From Serilophus lunatus (taxonomy: Eukaryota; Chordata; Aves; Passeriformes; Eurylaimidae), in NCBI GenBank assembly GCA_013399895.1, contig VXBA01004859.1, positions 1,965,973 to 2,029,972 of the forward strand: a stretch of 64,000 bases of DNA. Reading direction: 5' to 3'. Made by a program: the position numbers and the translations under genes. This document shows positions 1 to 11,424 of this stretch, piece by piece. Positions within the stretch are counted from its first letter, which is position 1. Each line of letters begins with the position of its first letter. The notes beneath the pieces were generated by a model. That model searched no databases, was not told the DNA's origin, and saw nothing but the letters and a program-made list of their open reading frames with translations.

Positions 1-840
1 GCTCTGCTTGCCTTCCCCGCATGGAAGGAGCTTGATCTCTGTCAATATTTAGAGGCCGTTTGCAATAACCTGCCGTAGTGAGTGAGGAATTCCTGGAAAT
101 AAGCGCCTCGCCTTTTACTGCCGCTTTACCGCCGAGGAAGGGTTTCACTCGCTGTGCGCGGGGTGCGGAATTACGGCGGCATCCCGCAGTAGGAAGGTCT
201 CAGGCTGGCGGTTTATTTATTTTTTTAAAATTAATATGCACATTGGTTTGTGCATAAATAGGAAGGCGTGATGGCCTGACGGGCTGTAATCTTAAAGGTG
301 ATGTATTATTTTTTTTTTGTTGGTAAGGAGCCGCCAGCCCCGGGGAAACGCGGGTCTCTCCTGCCGCGGATCCTCCGCCCCAGCGCTCGGGAGTTGCAGG
401 AGCCCCGACTTTGTTTTCGTGCCTTTCCAACCTGTGATTGTGTTGTTGCAGTGCCCGCCCCTCTCGGGGGCAGGGGAGGCTGCGCTGCCATTGATTACAC
501 CGCAGTCATCGCCGGATTAATCCCGGGGCTGATCGGTTTTCTTCTGGTATGTCGGGCTCACGCTGGAGCGAGGATTTCTTGCATGAAATTAGCCTTCCCT
601 TGTTTCTTGGAGTATCCCTGTGGACGGGGAGATAGATGGTCGATGTGCCTTGGAGCCTGACCATTTTAAACACCGCTCCCTCTCCTTCAGCCGTCTGCAG
701 GAGCGGGGATGTTCCTTTGCTGCATCCTGATGCTTTAATTTCTTCTGCCGTGTGTTTTTTCAACATTCTCCTGGAGCTGTTGTTGTTATACGTGTCGTTG
801 GAGGGAAGGAACGGAGAGATCGATTTTCTCCATTTTAAGC
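1..840 (+). promoter_or_regulatory. IGF1R: CpG-rich shore of the presumed IGF1R promoter island, 5' part of intron 1
   Basis: CpG dinucleotides are dense here, especially at 115-190, 330-385 and 450-580, with GC-rich blocks such as CGCGGGGTGCGG and CCGCGGATCC. They thin out towards 840 and become rare beyond. In vertebrates the IGF1R promoter, long 5' UTR and exon 1 lie in a CpG island, so this is best read as the island's downstream edge inside intron 1. I find no exon-1 signal peptide and no clear first-exon donor here. An AT-rich insert at 208-262 (with ATGCACA and GCATAAATA) interrupts the GC-rich DNA. Exon 1 upstream of base 1 is inference from gene structure. Confidence 0.55.
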
Positions 841-1147
841 GTGAAGGGAAAGAATTTAGGAGGCAGAAGGGCTTTTCTAAAAGTAGCAGTTTCAGACTGA
901 AAAGAAAGGGAAGTGCTTTGGATGCCCTGACAATGAGGCTAAGTGCAAAAAAAAAAGAAGTGAGCAAGAAGCACATAGATGGAGTCTGTCATGCTTGTTT
1001 CGTTAGGCAGTGAATGCCTGTGAACTCCTTGCAAAATTAAGGCCCATTTGAGGCTCTTGGGTTGTAGTGGCAGGGCCAGCAAGGGCTGGAGAGCTGCTGT
1101 CTTGCTTCCACGAGCTGAACTTTCTGGCTAGAGCTGTTTTCAAGAGG

Positions 1148-1161
1148 AGAGATTAATCTCT
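1148..1161. repeat. Perfect 14-bp palindrome
   Basis: AGAGATTAATCTCT is self-complementary over all 14 bases. The central ATTAAT/GATTA pair gives two inverted homeodomain-type cores. Confidence 0.85.
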
Positions 1162-1937
1162 ACATTTAAAAACAAAACCCCAGTGCCCTTCTTCAAGGGA
1201 AGGCTTGCAGAGGATCAGGTAGCATGGAGAAACAGAACTGGAGAGGAGGAGATCTGCTGTGGCCTTGAACCACTAGAATTGTGTTTGTTGTCTTACCTGG
1301 TACAAAGTATCTTCGCATAAAAATGCCCAGCAGTGAAGTAATGCAGGGGGCAACTGTGTTAGGATTTTAGGTTCTAGTCCCCTGAATGTTTTCGGTTGCC
1401 ACTTAGCTAAAATGAGCATCCCAAATGAAATGTCTCCTGAAGAAGATCTAGGCATTTAAATATGGGAGATATGCTGGAGAACTTGTCTTAGCTGAATGCT
1501 GCCTCTAATCGATTGTCTTTGTAGTTTACAGTTTAATAGCCTTTGTTTTCACGAGTTATTGCTGAAAGAATTTTGCTGTTAGGGGGAAAAATGATCTCCA
1601 GAGCAGATGTTTTGCATCTCTTCATATTCTCATCTCTCCCCACAATAGTGGAAGGAAGATTAATCTTAATTTTTATTTGTTTTTCATATATACTGTGTCA
1701 TAGCTAAAAGGCACTTCCATTTTCGGTCAAACAAGCAAGGCATTCCTAAATAGGAATACAAAGGAGTTACAACTGGAGGGGAGAGACCCATCCCTTTAAT
1801 GCTCAATTATATAAAATATGTTCATGGTTATGTGACAGAAACCTCTTTAAAATGCAGGTATAGTCAGTGGAGAGCTTCTGATTCAGGAAAAGTCACTCAA
1901 AAACGCTGGGATTTCCCTGAGGTTGTGTTACAACAGC

Positions 1938-1951
1938 AAAAAAAAAAAAAA
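1938..1951 (+). repeat. Poly-A tract (A14)
   Basis: Simple homopolymer in intron 1. No retroposed sequence is recognisable upstream. Confidence 0.9.
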
Positions 1952-4263
1952 CAAAACGGAAATGAGAAGACCTTCCTTAGGTCTGGTGTACCCCGTGTGT
2001 TTGATGTGTAAAGCTACAACTGGTGGAGGCTGTTTGTACCTGGGTTCAAGATCAGGGGTAAACACGGTGTTTTCTCCCTTTTGTACCTTGAGTGTGATGG
2101 GATTTTGATTTCCAGCCCTTTCTAGGGGGAAATGTCTTGGAGGGAGCAAATAAAATAATAGTTTTAGGTCTGACAACACTTCAGACCGACAGATACCTTG
2201 GTAGGTCTGTTCCTGTTGGTGCTGGGCTTTTGTTTGCCTGTGTGTTGGGTTTCTGGTGTTAATAAACAGCAGCTCCTGCTGATGCTTAGTCTCTCCCCCA
2301 GGTTGCTTAGTAAAAGCCCTCCTGACCCTCTGAGTTACACACACCTTTCCCTGCACGCCCAGTGCTCGGGGAATGTCGTTAGCTGGGAGCTGGAGAATTC
2401 CTTCTGTAATTGAGGTTGGGGATAGAAAACGCCAGAGCGAGCAAGGAATTAGCGAGGGCTCAGCAGGGGGAGGAGAGGAGGGAAACCCTCAGGGAGTGAT
2501 GGTGCCTGGGGTCCCGGGGGAGGCACAGGGAGCCAGGCAGTTCCTTTTTGATTGTGTTAAATTGAGATTTCAAAGCATTTCCATCCCAGAAGTGGAGCAA
2601 AGGGTTGTGTTGAGTCAGAAAGGAGAGGGTTAGGAAATGGTAGTGACTGAGCTCATGTCAGGCAAAACGTGTGGGGAACGTGAGGAAGCAGAAGGATGGG
2701 TGGGGGAAGAAGGTGTGTTACAAGTTTCAGCGTTGAACCAACATTTGAGAGAGAAACTGTCTTGTTTTCTTGTGTAAGGTGAGGAAAATTTAATTTATTT
2801 GTGAGAAGAGGCTGCAGAGAGCAAGAAGACAGATCAGTTCAGTACAACAGAAGATGTGAATTTTTTGGTCGAATAGGGAAATTGCTCAGATTTGATTGTG
2901 TTAATTTCCGTGTCAACTTTTCCGTGACCTGTTGTTCCTTCAAACTAATTCCGGAGTACGGTTAAAGCACAACTCCAGTGATGCAGAAATTGTTTTCATC
3001 TTGGAATATACACACAAAATCTAGTGTTAAAAAGCATCCATGTGATGATTTTTGAATCTGTCTTCATTGGTAAATAATTAATTTCTGTCAGTGTGTGTTA
3101 CCATGGGAAAAGTTGTTTCAAATCCTGTTTAATTTTCTGCTAAGCTGGCATTTACTAAGAAAATCGTGGTGGAGAATCTTTTTTAAAGCACCTAACATTT
3201 AAAATTAAAATACATTTCAGGGCTGAAACTATTATCTTTGGAGGGAAATTTCAGTTCATGTTTCACTAGTACTTTTTCTCTTCCCCAGTAATTTTTGTTT
3301 TCTTTTTACTCTGAGGTAGATTTCACCAGTGATCAGTGGAACGATTATCTCAGTGAGAGCAGAAGAGGCAGTTTTGTTAAATGATTAATTATCTTGTGTG
3401 TGTTTTCCATCTGTGTGAATTGCGAGCTACCGCAAACTTCACTGGAGAGGAGTTTGTTTATGATCCTGAACTTTGAGAGAGAGAGGCAATAATTTATGCA
3501 GGAAACCTGTTTTTCTCACACTGGATGTTAACTTTATGATCCCACACAGCAAACAACTTATCTAACTCATCATCTGTAATGGCTCTAAAGTTCATAACTT
3601 ACAAGACATACTGAATTAAATTGTTTTTCAGAAGCCAGTGCATTTATCTGAATTATCTGTAGTTAAAATAATAAACTTCATGAGCATTATTGTACTTGAA
3701 GGGCTGATGACTGAGAAGCAGTGGCAACTTGCTGAAAAAGTTCTCGAAACTTTGGTTTGAGAAATTAAAGCCATTCTTCCTGGGATTTTGGTGTAAAGCT
3801 TTCCCGTTTGGAAATGCTTTGGGATGTTATCAAGTAGCAGCTGTTTTTTATTTATATGTGAGTGTGCACATAGGAATGGGTAAACTGCAGTTTATTATTG
3901 AAAACTATTATGGATGCTAAATTTTTTTAAAAGCTGCACTTTGAGTAATTGTCTCGGGAGTCTCATAATTAAACTTATTGCAGGTTTTGTAGTTTTTTAT
4001 TTCAGAGCTTTCTGACAAATTGGAGCTTTTAGGGTTTCTGGGCTCTGGTGGTAATGGAAGGTGCAGCTTTTAAGAGTTTGTGTGCAGAAAGACTTGGGGA
4101 ATGCAGTGATGTGTTTGAAAGGTAGAAATACCGTTTTAGTATTTTGATCTGTTTGACGTGTATAATTTTGCTTTCACTGTAAATTGTATAGACAGCTTCT
4201 TTGTGTAGGTTAGTTGCATTAGTTTTTATGATTTATGAAAGCCACTTTAAAAAGAGTAGTTTC

Positions 4264-4277
4264 TTTTTTTTTTTTTT
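4264..4277 (+). repeat. Poly-T tract (T14)
   Basis: Simple homopolymer in intron 1. Confidence 0.9.
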
Positions 4278-5104
4278 CCCTTGTACAAAAGCAGAACTCA
4301 ACAAACAGTAGTTGATGAAGACACATTGGTGGTTGTTAGCCAGCCTGTCTTGTGTGTGGTTTTTTTGGGCTGCTTTTTTTCCCTCTTAGCCAAGTCATGA
4401 CAGGTACAATCTGGACTGATTTCTGGAGTACTATATTTGTCTTTTTTTGTGTCCAAAACTGTCTGAGAGAAACTTTGAGGACGGGGGAATGATGAACAAC
4501 ACACAGTGTTCATTCATATGTTTCTGTGCTCTGCAAACAGAGCTGCTCCAAGTCCTCAAACTTGAAAACAGGCAGCACTTGTTGGGTTTGCTCACTGAGT
4601 TTGGTAGTAGCCGTGGATTGAGGAGATGCATTCTGGCAAACCGGGGGGGTCAGCACAGTGGTGTGTTGGGAAGGTTTAACTTGCCTTCATCACTGGAAGT
4701 TTTGCTTTCTAACCTTTGCAAATGCTGAATATGAGCTGTTCCCTCAGGATGTCTTTTGAGACACCAATTAACTTCTTCAGTGTTGATATCCTCCAGAAGT
4801 TGCTGCTGTGGCATAAGATGGTTTAAAATGTGCTGAAAAGCAAAATTCTTGTTTCTTTATTTACAGGGTGATTTGCATATGGCTTGTAAGCTTTAATGTA
4901 ACATAATTTAATTTATTAATTCTGGGATAGCCAGACGTGTACATTTCCAATCACTCTTGGGTTTTTCCTGGTAAACCCGATGGTATGAGTGGAAAGAAGC
5001 ATCTCTGTGTTTCAGTGACTTCCCAGAAAGTTTTTCAAGGATACTCTTGCCTTTGACCCTCCCAGGGAGAAGGGAACCTCACACCCTGAAAAGGCACTAG
5101 GACT

Positions 5105-5120
5105 GTTCCTCGAGAGGAAC
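5105..5120. repeat. Inverted repeat, 7-bp arms, 2-nt centre
   Basis: GTTCCTC (5105-5111) and GAGGAAC (5114-5120) are exact reverse complements around GA. Confidence 0.85.
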
Positions 5121-7737
5121 AAATCTACTAGGAATTAATTTGGTAGAACAGCAAGTGTGTGCTTTTGCAGCAGCACAAAGTCATTTTAATAATAACTTGG
5201 AGGAGTAATTCCTGTTAGGACTGTCACTGAAGCGCCAGGCTGTGGTTTGGGCGATGCTGTTGACTTAAAAAAAAGTGTACATTACTCAAATAAAACTTTT
5301 AAAGCAGGAAATGGGTGAGCTGCACGTGTATGTGCTTTGCTGTCATGGTTTGTAGATCAGGGGTGTGTGTCCTGTTTTTTGGAGTGCTTGGTTGGTGAGG
5401 ATGTGTGTTTGGGCTGGCTGCGTTTGTTGGCTGCGTGCGGCTCATGGTGCTGCAATCGTTGTGACCCGACAGGGAATGTTATCTGCAAAGCCCTTATTGG
5501 TGCCATTACCCGCTGTAAAGATAGCTCTGTTTACTTGGAAGTGTGGGCATCCATTGCTCAGGACACTTTCTTCTAACAGGTGGGCTTTTTTGGGGGGTTC
5601 CTTGCCCAACATCCCCTCTCCCTGAGGAGGGAGCAGTGTCAGAATGTGCCATCAGCAGATGCTGGGAAGTGTTAACAGGTTTTTAATGGCAGAGGCAAAC
5701 TTTACACGAGTGTTTTTTTCCCCTGCTGTTGAATTGGTGAAGGGTCATTTTTACTGTTTCCAGCAGCTTTGTAGTTTTTCTTTTCCTTCAATATGAACAG
5801 TTTGCAAATTATTGCACTACTGGTTTAAGTGAGCTACTTAATACTGTTCAAATAGTGGAGGGTTTGATTTGAGGCAGAAAAGAATTTTTTGAAGTTCAGA
5901 ATGCATGAAATGAATACATGCTGAAGTAGTCAAAGATCCCTTGTACTTTATCAGAGAGCAGTCTGCTTGAATGAAAGGTACTGTACCTGCTGTTAAGTTT
6001 ATAAACTTGGTTTATACAGATTACTTTTTAAATTATTCATGATGCTATGTTACAAGTATCTCTGACAGGTTTAAAATAAATGGCTCGGTGGTAAGAGGGA
6101 GCATGCATAAATTAGAGCTGGGATAATGTGCTCTTTGAAGTATCTCTGCCATTTGTTACTACTGGGATACAGTAGGTAGCTGCAGCTGAGTGTGTGATTC
6201 TCAAGTACGAGTGCATCATTATCTTCAAACTGTGGTGTAGTGGCAGTTCTCGTGCAAGACAGATGAGATGAAGCAGGGAGGGTGAAGGTGCCTGCCTCGG
6301 TTTTAGTTACAGACACATTTCTGCAAGCACAGCAGTGGAAAGCGTCTGCTAGGAGTGTGTGTGTATTGGTCACTGGTCGCTGATTCTTTCCTGTTGCTGT
6401 GGGTTTATCAGAGGTGTTGCAGCAAGGTGGGAGGAAGTTTTCCCTTGTCCTTAGTGGGACACTGTGTCTGGTTTCCCTATGGATTGTGGTGCTCAGCCTG
6501 AGGAGCCTTCCTGAGATGTGTGCTTGGGAAAGCTTCACAACTGAACTGGAGTGTTTGGAGAGGGTTATTGGTGGGGAAAGAGAATTCCAGATCTCTTGGA
6601 TGCAGAAAGAGCTTCCCCAAAGATAAATTGACACAGGGCTGGTTTTCCTGATTTTGTAGACAGCTCATTATATTTGAGAAGGAAGCTCCCAGAGGAGTTT
6701 TTGGTGTAGGAAAAAAACCCCATAATGATGTGTGATAGAGCAGCCATAAAAAAAGATCACAAGTTTTTCTGAAAGTGGAAGGTCTTCTTACAGAGATGAA
6801 TAGTTCAAATCTGAACTCTTCATCAAAGGGATGCAGCATTCTGGAGGAAGATCTGCCCCTGGAAACTGTCTATAACCAAACTTCTGCGAGAGAATTGGCT
6901 TGGGCTTGGGAAGGGCTTAGTCCTTCATTCTCACTGGGGTGGTTTCCTTATTTGCCTTGGCTTCAGTTCGGAGTTGTCTCCACATTTTGACCTTCTGCAA
7001 GTACTTTTTGCTTCCCTGCAGCTCTTCTCTCATCCCCCTGTGTCTGCCTGTGTGAGTTGCCTGTTACTTGAAAGGTTTAGAATTGCTCTGTGGGCACCTT
7101 GAGCAGGAGTGAGGAACCAGCACTGCAGGGCAGGAAAGACAATGGGTTTGCTCAGCTCATCTGGGAGGAACACTTGGCTCGAGTGTGAAGAGTTGGAATT
7201 GGAGTGGAAATCCCTTGTTTGTCCTGTCCCCCGTGCTCTTTGCCAGGGCAGGAATCAGTTTATTGCGGGCTTTTTTTGCTCCCTCCCGGGGCTTTTGACA
7301 TGTTGTTAAATTGATACCGTTGTCTCCCCTAATGAGCTTTACTGTGTCCCACTGGGGATTTGGTTGGTTCTCCAAAATCCTGGTGGGCTTAAATAGTGTG
7401 GATTGTGGTTTTCAAGCTTTCAGGTGATTCTACCATTCTCTTAGCTGAGAACCAACTTAGAGAGAGTCTCAACAGGATGATGACACAGACTTTGTGAAAA
7501 GTCCACAGACCCACTGGGATGGAAGGGGAAGCCCACTGGGATTGGGATAGTGTGTGACTGCCACGATGGGGTTTGGAGCTGTTGCTTCTCTCTGGTTGGT
7601 CTGTACCCCAGCAGGTGGAAGCAGCATGTGATGCTGCCCTGATTGTAGTTAAGGTCTTCTTTCAGTTTATTGTGGCTCGAGCTTTTTTTCTCCTTGTCTG
7701 TTTATATTTTTGTCCCATTGGAGTGGACTCACTATGT

Positions 7738-7761
7738 GGACAAATATTTTCATATTTGTCC
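7738..7761. repeat. Perfect 10-bp inverted repeat (hairpin), 4-nt loop
   Basis: GGACAAATAT (7738-7747) and its exact reverse complement ATATTTGTCC (7752-7761) flank a TTTC loop. TATTTTCATATT at 7745-7756 recurs exactly at 7771-7782, so a direct repeat overlaps the hairpin. Confidence 0.9.
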
Positions 7762-8406
7762 TTCTTTTTGTATTTTCATATTGTGCCTCCACAAGAGGCA
7801 TGAAATTGGCATTGGATATTTGAATTACCTTACCAAAGTCTCTTTTAAGATCAGAGCTTGTGTATTCTTGGGGGATTTGTGGTTCCAAAGTGGCCTCTGG
7901 TATTCCCAGTGAGGGAACAACGGTCCTTCTAGGTGGGATCAGTTCTTGCCCCAGAGTGTGTCTGTGCGTGTGGTGGAGGTTCTGGGCTGCAGCAGGAGCA
8001 CATCTGTTTGTACATGGGCTGCAGAGCTCTTTGGGTAGTTCATTGTTTAAATAAACATGTTACATTAGCTGTAGGGCTTTAGTGCCAAATGCCCACTGAT
8101 GAGATGTATGAGGGTTTTGTTGTTCCCAGGCCAAGCTGAGAAACACAGCAGCTTTATGATGCAACATGTTTGAGGAAGATGGTTAAAAGAATTTGGGGTG
8201 GATTGCAATCAGCGCTTCAAAAGCAGCAGCTTTAGAGTAACTCCACTACAACCCAGGGCAGCCCATGGAAAAACACTGTCATCTTAACAGATGCAGTGTT
8301 ATTTTGGAGATTCCGCTGTATAAATACATGGGCTGTGGTTAAATTGTGATGGCAACAGATGCAATCTCAGCTCTTGATTCTTTCATCTCTTATAATATTT
8401 AATAAT

Positions 8407-8424
8407 CCCCCCCCCAAAAAAAAA
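8407..8424 (+). repeat. C9A9 homopolymer junction
   Basis: Nine C directly followed by nine A. Likely length-polymorphic and error-prone in sequencing. Confidence 0.9.
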
Positions 8425-9948
8425 GTAAAAGAAGACAACACCAAGGGTGAAAATATGCTCCCTGTAAATTCCTAGGTCTGTACCTTTTGGACCTAGTATC
8501 ATTTTGAATACGTCTCTGCAGATGAGGGGAGCTGCAAGTGCTGCTACTCAGGGCTTATTGTACTATTTGCATATGAATGGAGTTATTCAGCTCTACTTAA
8601 GAAATGTCAGTGAGATTGAAGTCAGAGTTGGTTAACCTGGCAAAAAGATATTTCCAGTATTTTTCATGAAAGAAAGTGATAGTATGAAGACAAGAATTAC
8701 ACATTCCTCTGGCTAAGCCAACACTGTTTGAGGATTTTCATGATGTTTTTGTAGTTGATATCAGTGACTTCTTTTAAATTTGTCTGCGGTACGTTGCAGT
8801 GTTGGAGAGAGAGAGAGGGTTGGAATGTGGGAATCAGATGCTTTATTATGATGCTGCACAGTTGTGTTCACACTTGCTTTTTCTTTCTGGATTTGATTGT
8901 GTTTAAATACCGATTTGAGAAACACAAATCCAGAGCAAGGGTCTTTTAATGAAGAGCAAATAAAGCATATCAAGGTGTTGTTAGCAAGGCATTCACCTTT
9001 ATCCATCTGCTAATTGGGTAGAAAAGCCTGAAGTTCAGCACTGCAGGTGTATTTTAAAAAGGGCCCGGATAATTTGTGTGAGCAGCAGCACTGGGAGTCA
9101 TCCCTGCTAAAATAGGGAGTGATCACATCTCGTGCCTCGGGATTGAAGGGTTGGGAAGGAACGATATTCCTCCTCCGGGTGTGTGTCTTTCCCTCACCAT
9201 TTCTAAAATACATGAAATGCTGACTTTGGGGGGTGGTTGAAGGCTTAGTTTTTGTAACGTTGACGTGACTCTGGATGCTCGTGTGACTCTGTCATCCAGG
9301 TGACAGCACTTGTACTGGGAAGCTGAGCGTTGCCAGGCGTTGGATGACTCTACTCTTAGCACAAGTATGAAGATGGGGGTGTTGGCATCAGCTGACTGAT
9401 AAGGAGATAGTATATTACACTAAAAATAAACCCAGATTTTCATAGGCAACTGTGAAGATTATCTGGTATCATGTGCAGTTAGAATGAAACAAGAGTTGAG
9501 GTGGGTTGAGCGTGGCTTGGCCTCCCTGTGAGGATGCTCTGTGATGCTCTCCTTTCATTCCATGGGACTCCACTCCATTCTTCAGGAGCCAACTGCTCAT
9601 AGCATGTGCAGCTATTGAGTGTTTTTTGTTGGCTGTGTGGCCACAGGCAAAAAAAAAATAAAAAAATCCTGCTGTGCCCTCAGGGTGGCTGTGCCTGCTC
9701 CCGGGGTCTCCTGCCTCGAGTCTGGGTTAACACCCCTGCAGCTGCTCCCAGACTTGGAGAATCCCATGGAATGGGGAGGAGGGAGAAGCAGAGGGGCTGA
9801 GGGATGTGGCTGTCACATTAAATGGTCTGTGCAGGAGGGGTGCAGGCTCCATGGAAGGTGTCTGCATACCCTGGTTGGGTACATTCCTTGCTGTTTTCCC
9901 TCAAAATTCCACCTTGTCCTGGTGCCCAGCACATGGTTTTAGGCTGTG

Positions 9949-9962
9949 CCCCCCCCCCCCCC
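9949..9962 (+). repeat. Poly-C tract (C14) followed by ATCCTGAGAG
   Basis: The ten bases after the tract (9963-9972) are identical to those after the poly-C tract at 19740-19754. Confidence 0.9.
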
Positions 9963-10899
9963 ATCCTGAGAGCATAGCTGCTCAAATGTTCAGAAGGCAG
10001 AAGAGTTCATTTTCTTCTCACCTGATTTAACCAGTGAGTTCCACTGCTCATGGAAGGGCACTGTGAGAGCCTGGGGGGACGGGGTCATGTGCCTTCCTAA
10101 CCTTCTGATGAAAATGTTGTGGGGTTTGGTCCAGTTTGTCCTTCAGAATCTTATTTTTTCCTCAGTGTGAAGGCCTTGGAGCACTACTAGTTTATAATTT
10201 TCTTTCTTTTACTGAGATGGAATGAATTTTGATAGTGACTTAAAACACCAAAAGCAGGAAGAGCTTGCTCTGAATACACAGTTTTAATCTCATTTTGCAT
10301 GTTTTTAGTTGGATTTTTTTTATTTGACAGCTGTTAGGACACTGATTCACAAACAACTTTATTTAAAAGTACAGACCTTTGTGCTAGTCAAGGGCTGTGT
10401 ATTTCTAAACATTCCTGTAAATAATTAGATGCCTTGCATACGTTTGCTCAGATCCTTAATTTTCACATTTTTTAGCGGCAAAATGGCAAATGATGTATTT
10501 TCTGGTAGATTACTTCTTATTTGTGTTATTTTTTTTTTATTTGGATGGAAAATGGAATTTTAATTGAAATGTTGAAGAGCTCCAGTTTTGAGGCTTAACT
10601 GAAATGCCAAGTGTGAAGGCCAGGCATGGTTTAAAAAAAAAAGTAAACATCCACAGAAAACATAGTTTGTCATTGTTTATCAGAAGTTTCAAGCTAATAG
10701 ACCTCGCCCACTGACTGTTTCACAGGTTTCCACGAAGGAGTCCTTTTTAATTTGGGATTAAGTGCTTGTTGAACTGAACCATTTGAATAAACTGAAATGA
10801 GGCACTTGCAGAAGTAGCTGTTGGATGTGAAAGCTCCCCGAGCGTTTCATCAAAGGGTGGCTCCAAGAGAGCACTGAACAGCAAATTCACCAGTCCCAA

Positions 10900-11115
10900 C
10901 TTTTTTCAGTGTAAATTATATGCTTACTATTTTTATTTTATTTAAATTACAGTAGGCATTTGCCCTAATATATGCTGTTAACATTTCATGTTAGATTTGC
11001 AATTAAGTTTATTTTTAGAAGAATGCATTTAAGTGGTTTATATAAAACGGTTTTCTATTTTTGTAAATGAAATAATTGTTTTTTATTGACTTTTAATTTC
11101 ATGCAAATGTGGAGG
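10900..11115 (+). promoter_or_regulatory. AT-rich segment with POU octamer, candidate conserved noncoding element
   Basis: Long AT-rich sequence without homopolymer or repeat structure, containing TTTAAATTA, TTAACATTTCAT and an exact ATGCAAAT octamer at 11101-11108. Vertebrate conserved noncoding elements in receptor introns often look like this. Conservation cannot be judged from one sequence. Confidence 0.25.
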
Positions 11116-11396
11116 GTTTTTTTTTTTCCTTTGGCTTGGAGGTTGTGTAAGCAGAAAGAAATTAATGATTCGAGAGTGTTTTCATAATAAAAAGGGTGGA
11201 TTTAGTTGTCAGTAACTGGGAGCACTGATAGGCACAGTTAACTCTTACTGAGATGTGCTGAAAGGGAGTGATGGACGCTTTGGAGTGTGATACCATGGGT
11301 TAATATAATACATTTTCTGCTTATTCTTCCTGGCTGAGCTGAGAAAGCCAAGTTGTGTGTTTGGGATCTGACAGGGAAATGGGCAGGAAGGTCGTG

Positions 11397-11424
11397 ATGT
11401 CGCAATCCTGACAATGTCGCAATC
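11397..11424 (+). repeat. 11-bp direct repeat, 17-bp period
   Basis: ATGTCGCAATC occurs at 11397-11407 and again, identically, at 11414-11424. Each copy contains a CpG. The reverse complement ATTGCGAC partly resembles C/EBP-type half sites. Confidence 0.9.

Larger units (their letters stand above)
841..9600 (+). other. IGF1R: IGF1R intron 1, unique sequence
   Basis: No exon, RNA gene or dated repeat is recognisable in this stretch. It holds short A and T homopolymers (948-957, 1938-1951, 4264-4277), a perfect 14-bp palindrome (1148-1161), a 7+7 inverted repeat (5105-5120), a perfect 10-bp hairpin (7738-7761), a C9A9 junction (8407-8424), POU-octamer matches (4871-4878, 8575-8582) and a CpG-containing patch at about 9120-9345. 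Open frames on both strands, up to 187 codons on the minus strand at 6071-6634, show no recognisable protein features. The intron assignment follows from the position between the CpG shore and exon 2. Confidence 0.75.

Noticed and set aside
418..445. CCTTTCCAACCTGTGATTGTG, similar to the CR1 3' terminus
   Set aside because: No CR1 sequence precedes it, it lies in the CpG shore, and the match is short.
451..546. Possible alternative exon, with an acceptor-like TTGTTGCAG before and CTG|GTATGT after, one frame open and hydrophobic
   Set aside because: No known IGF1R isoform or homologous peptide supports it, and paired weak splice-like sites are common. cDNA would be needed.
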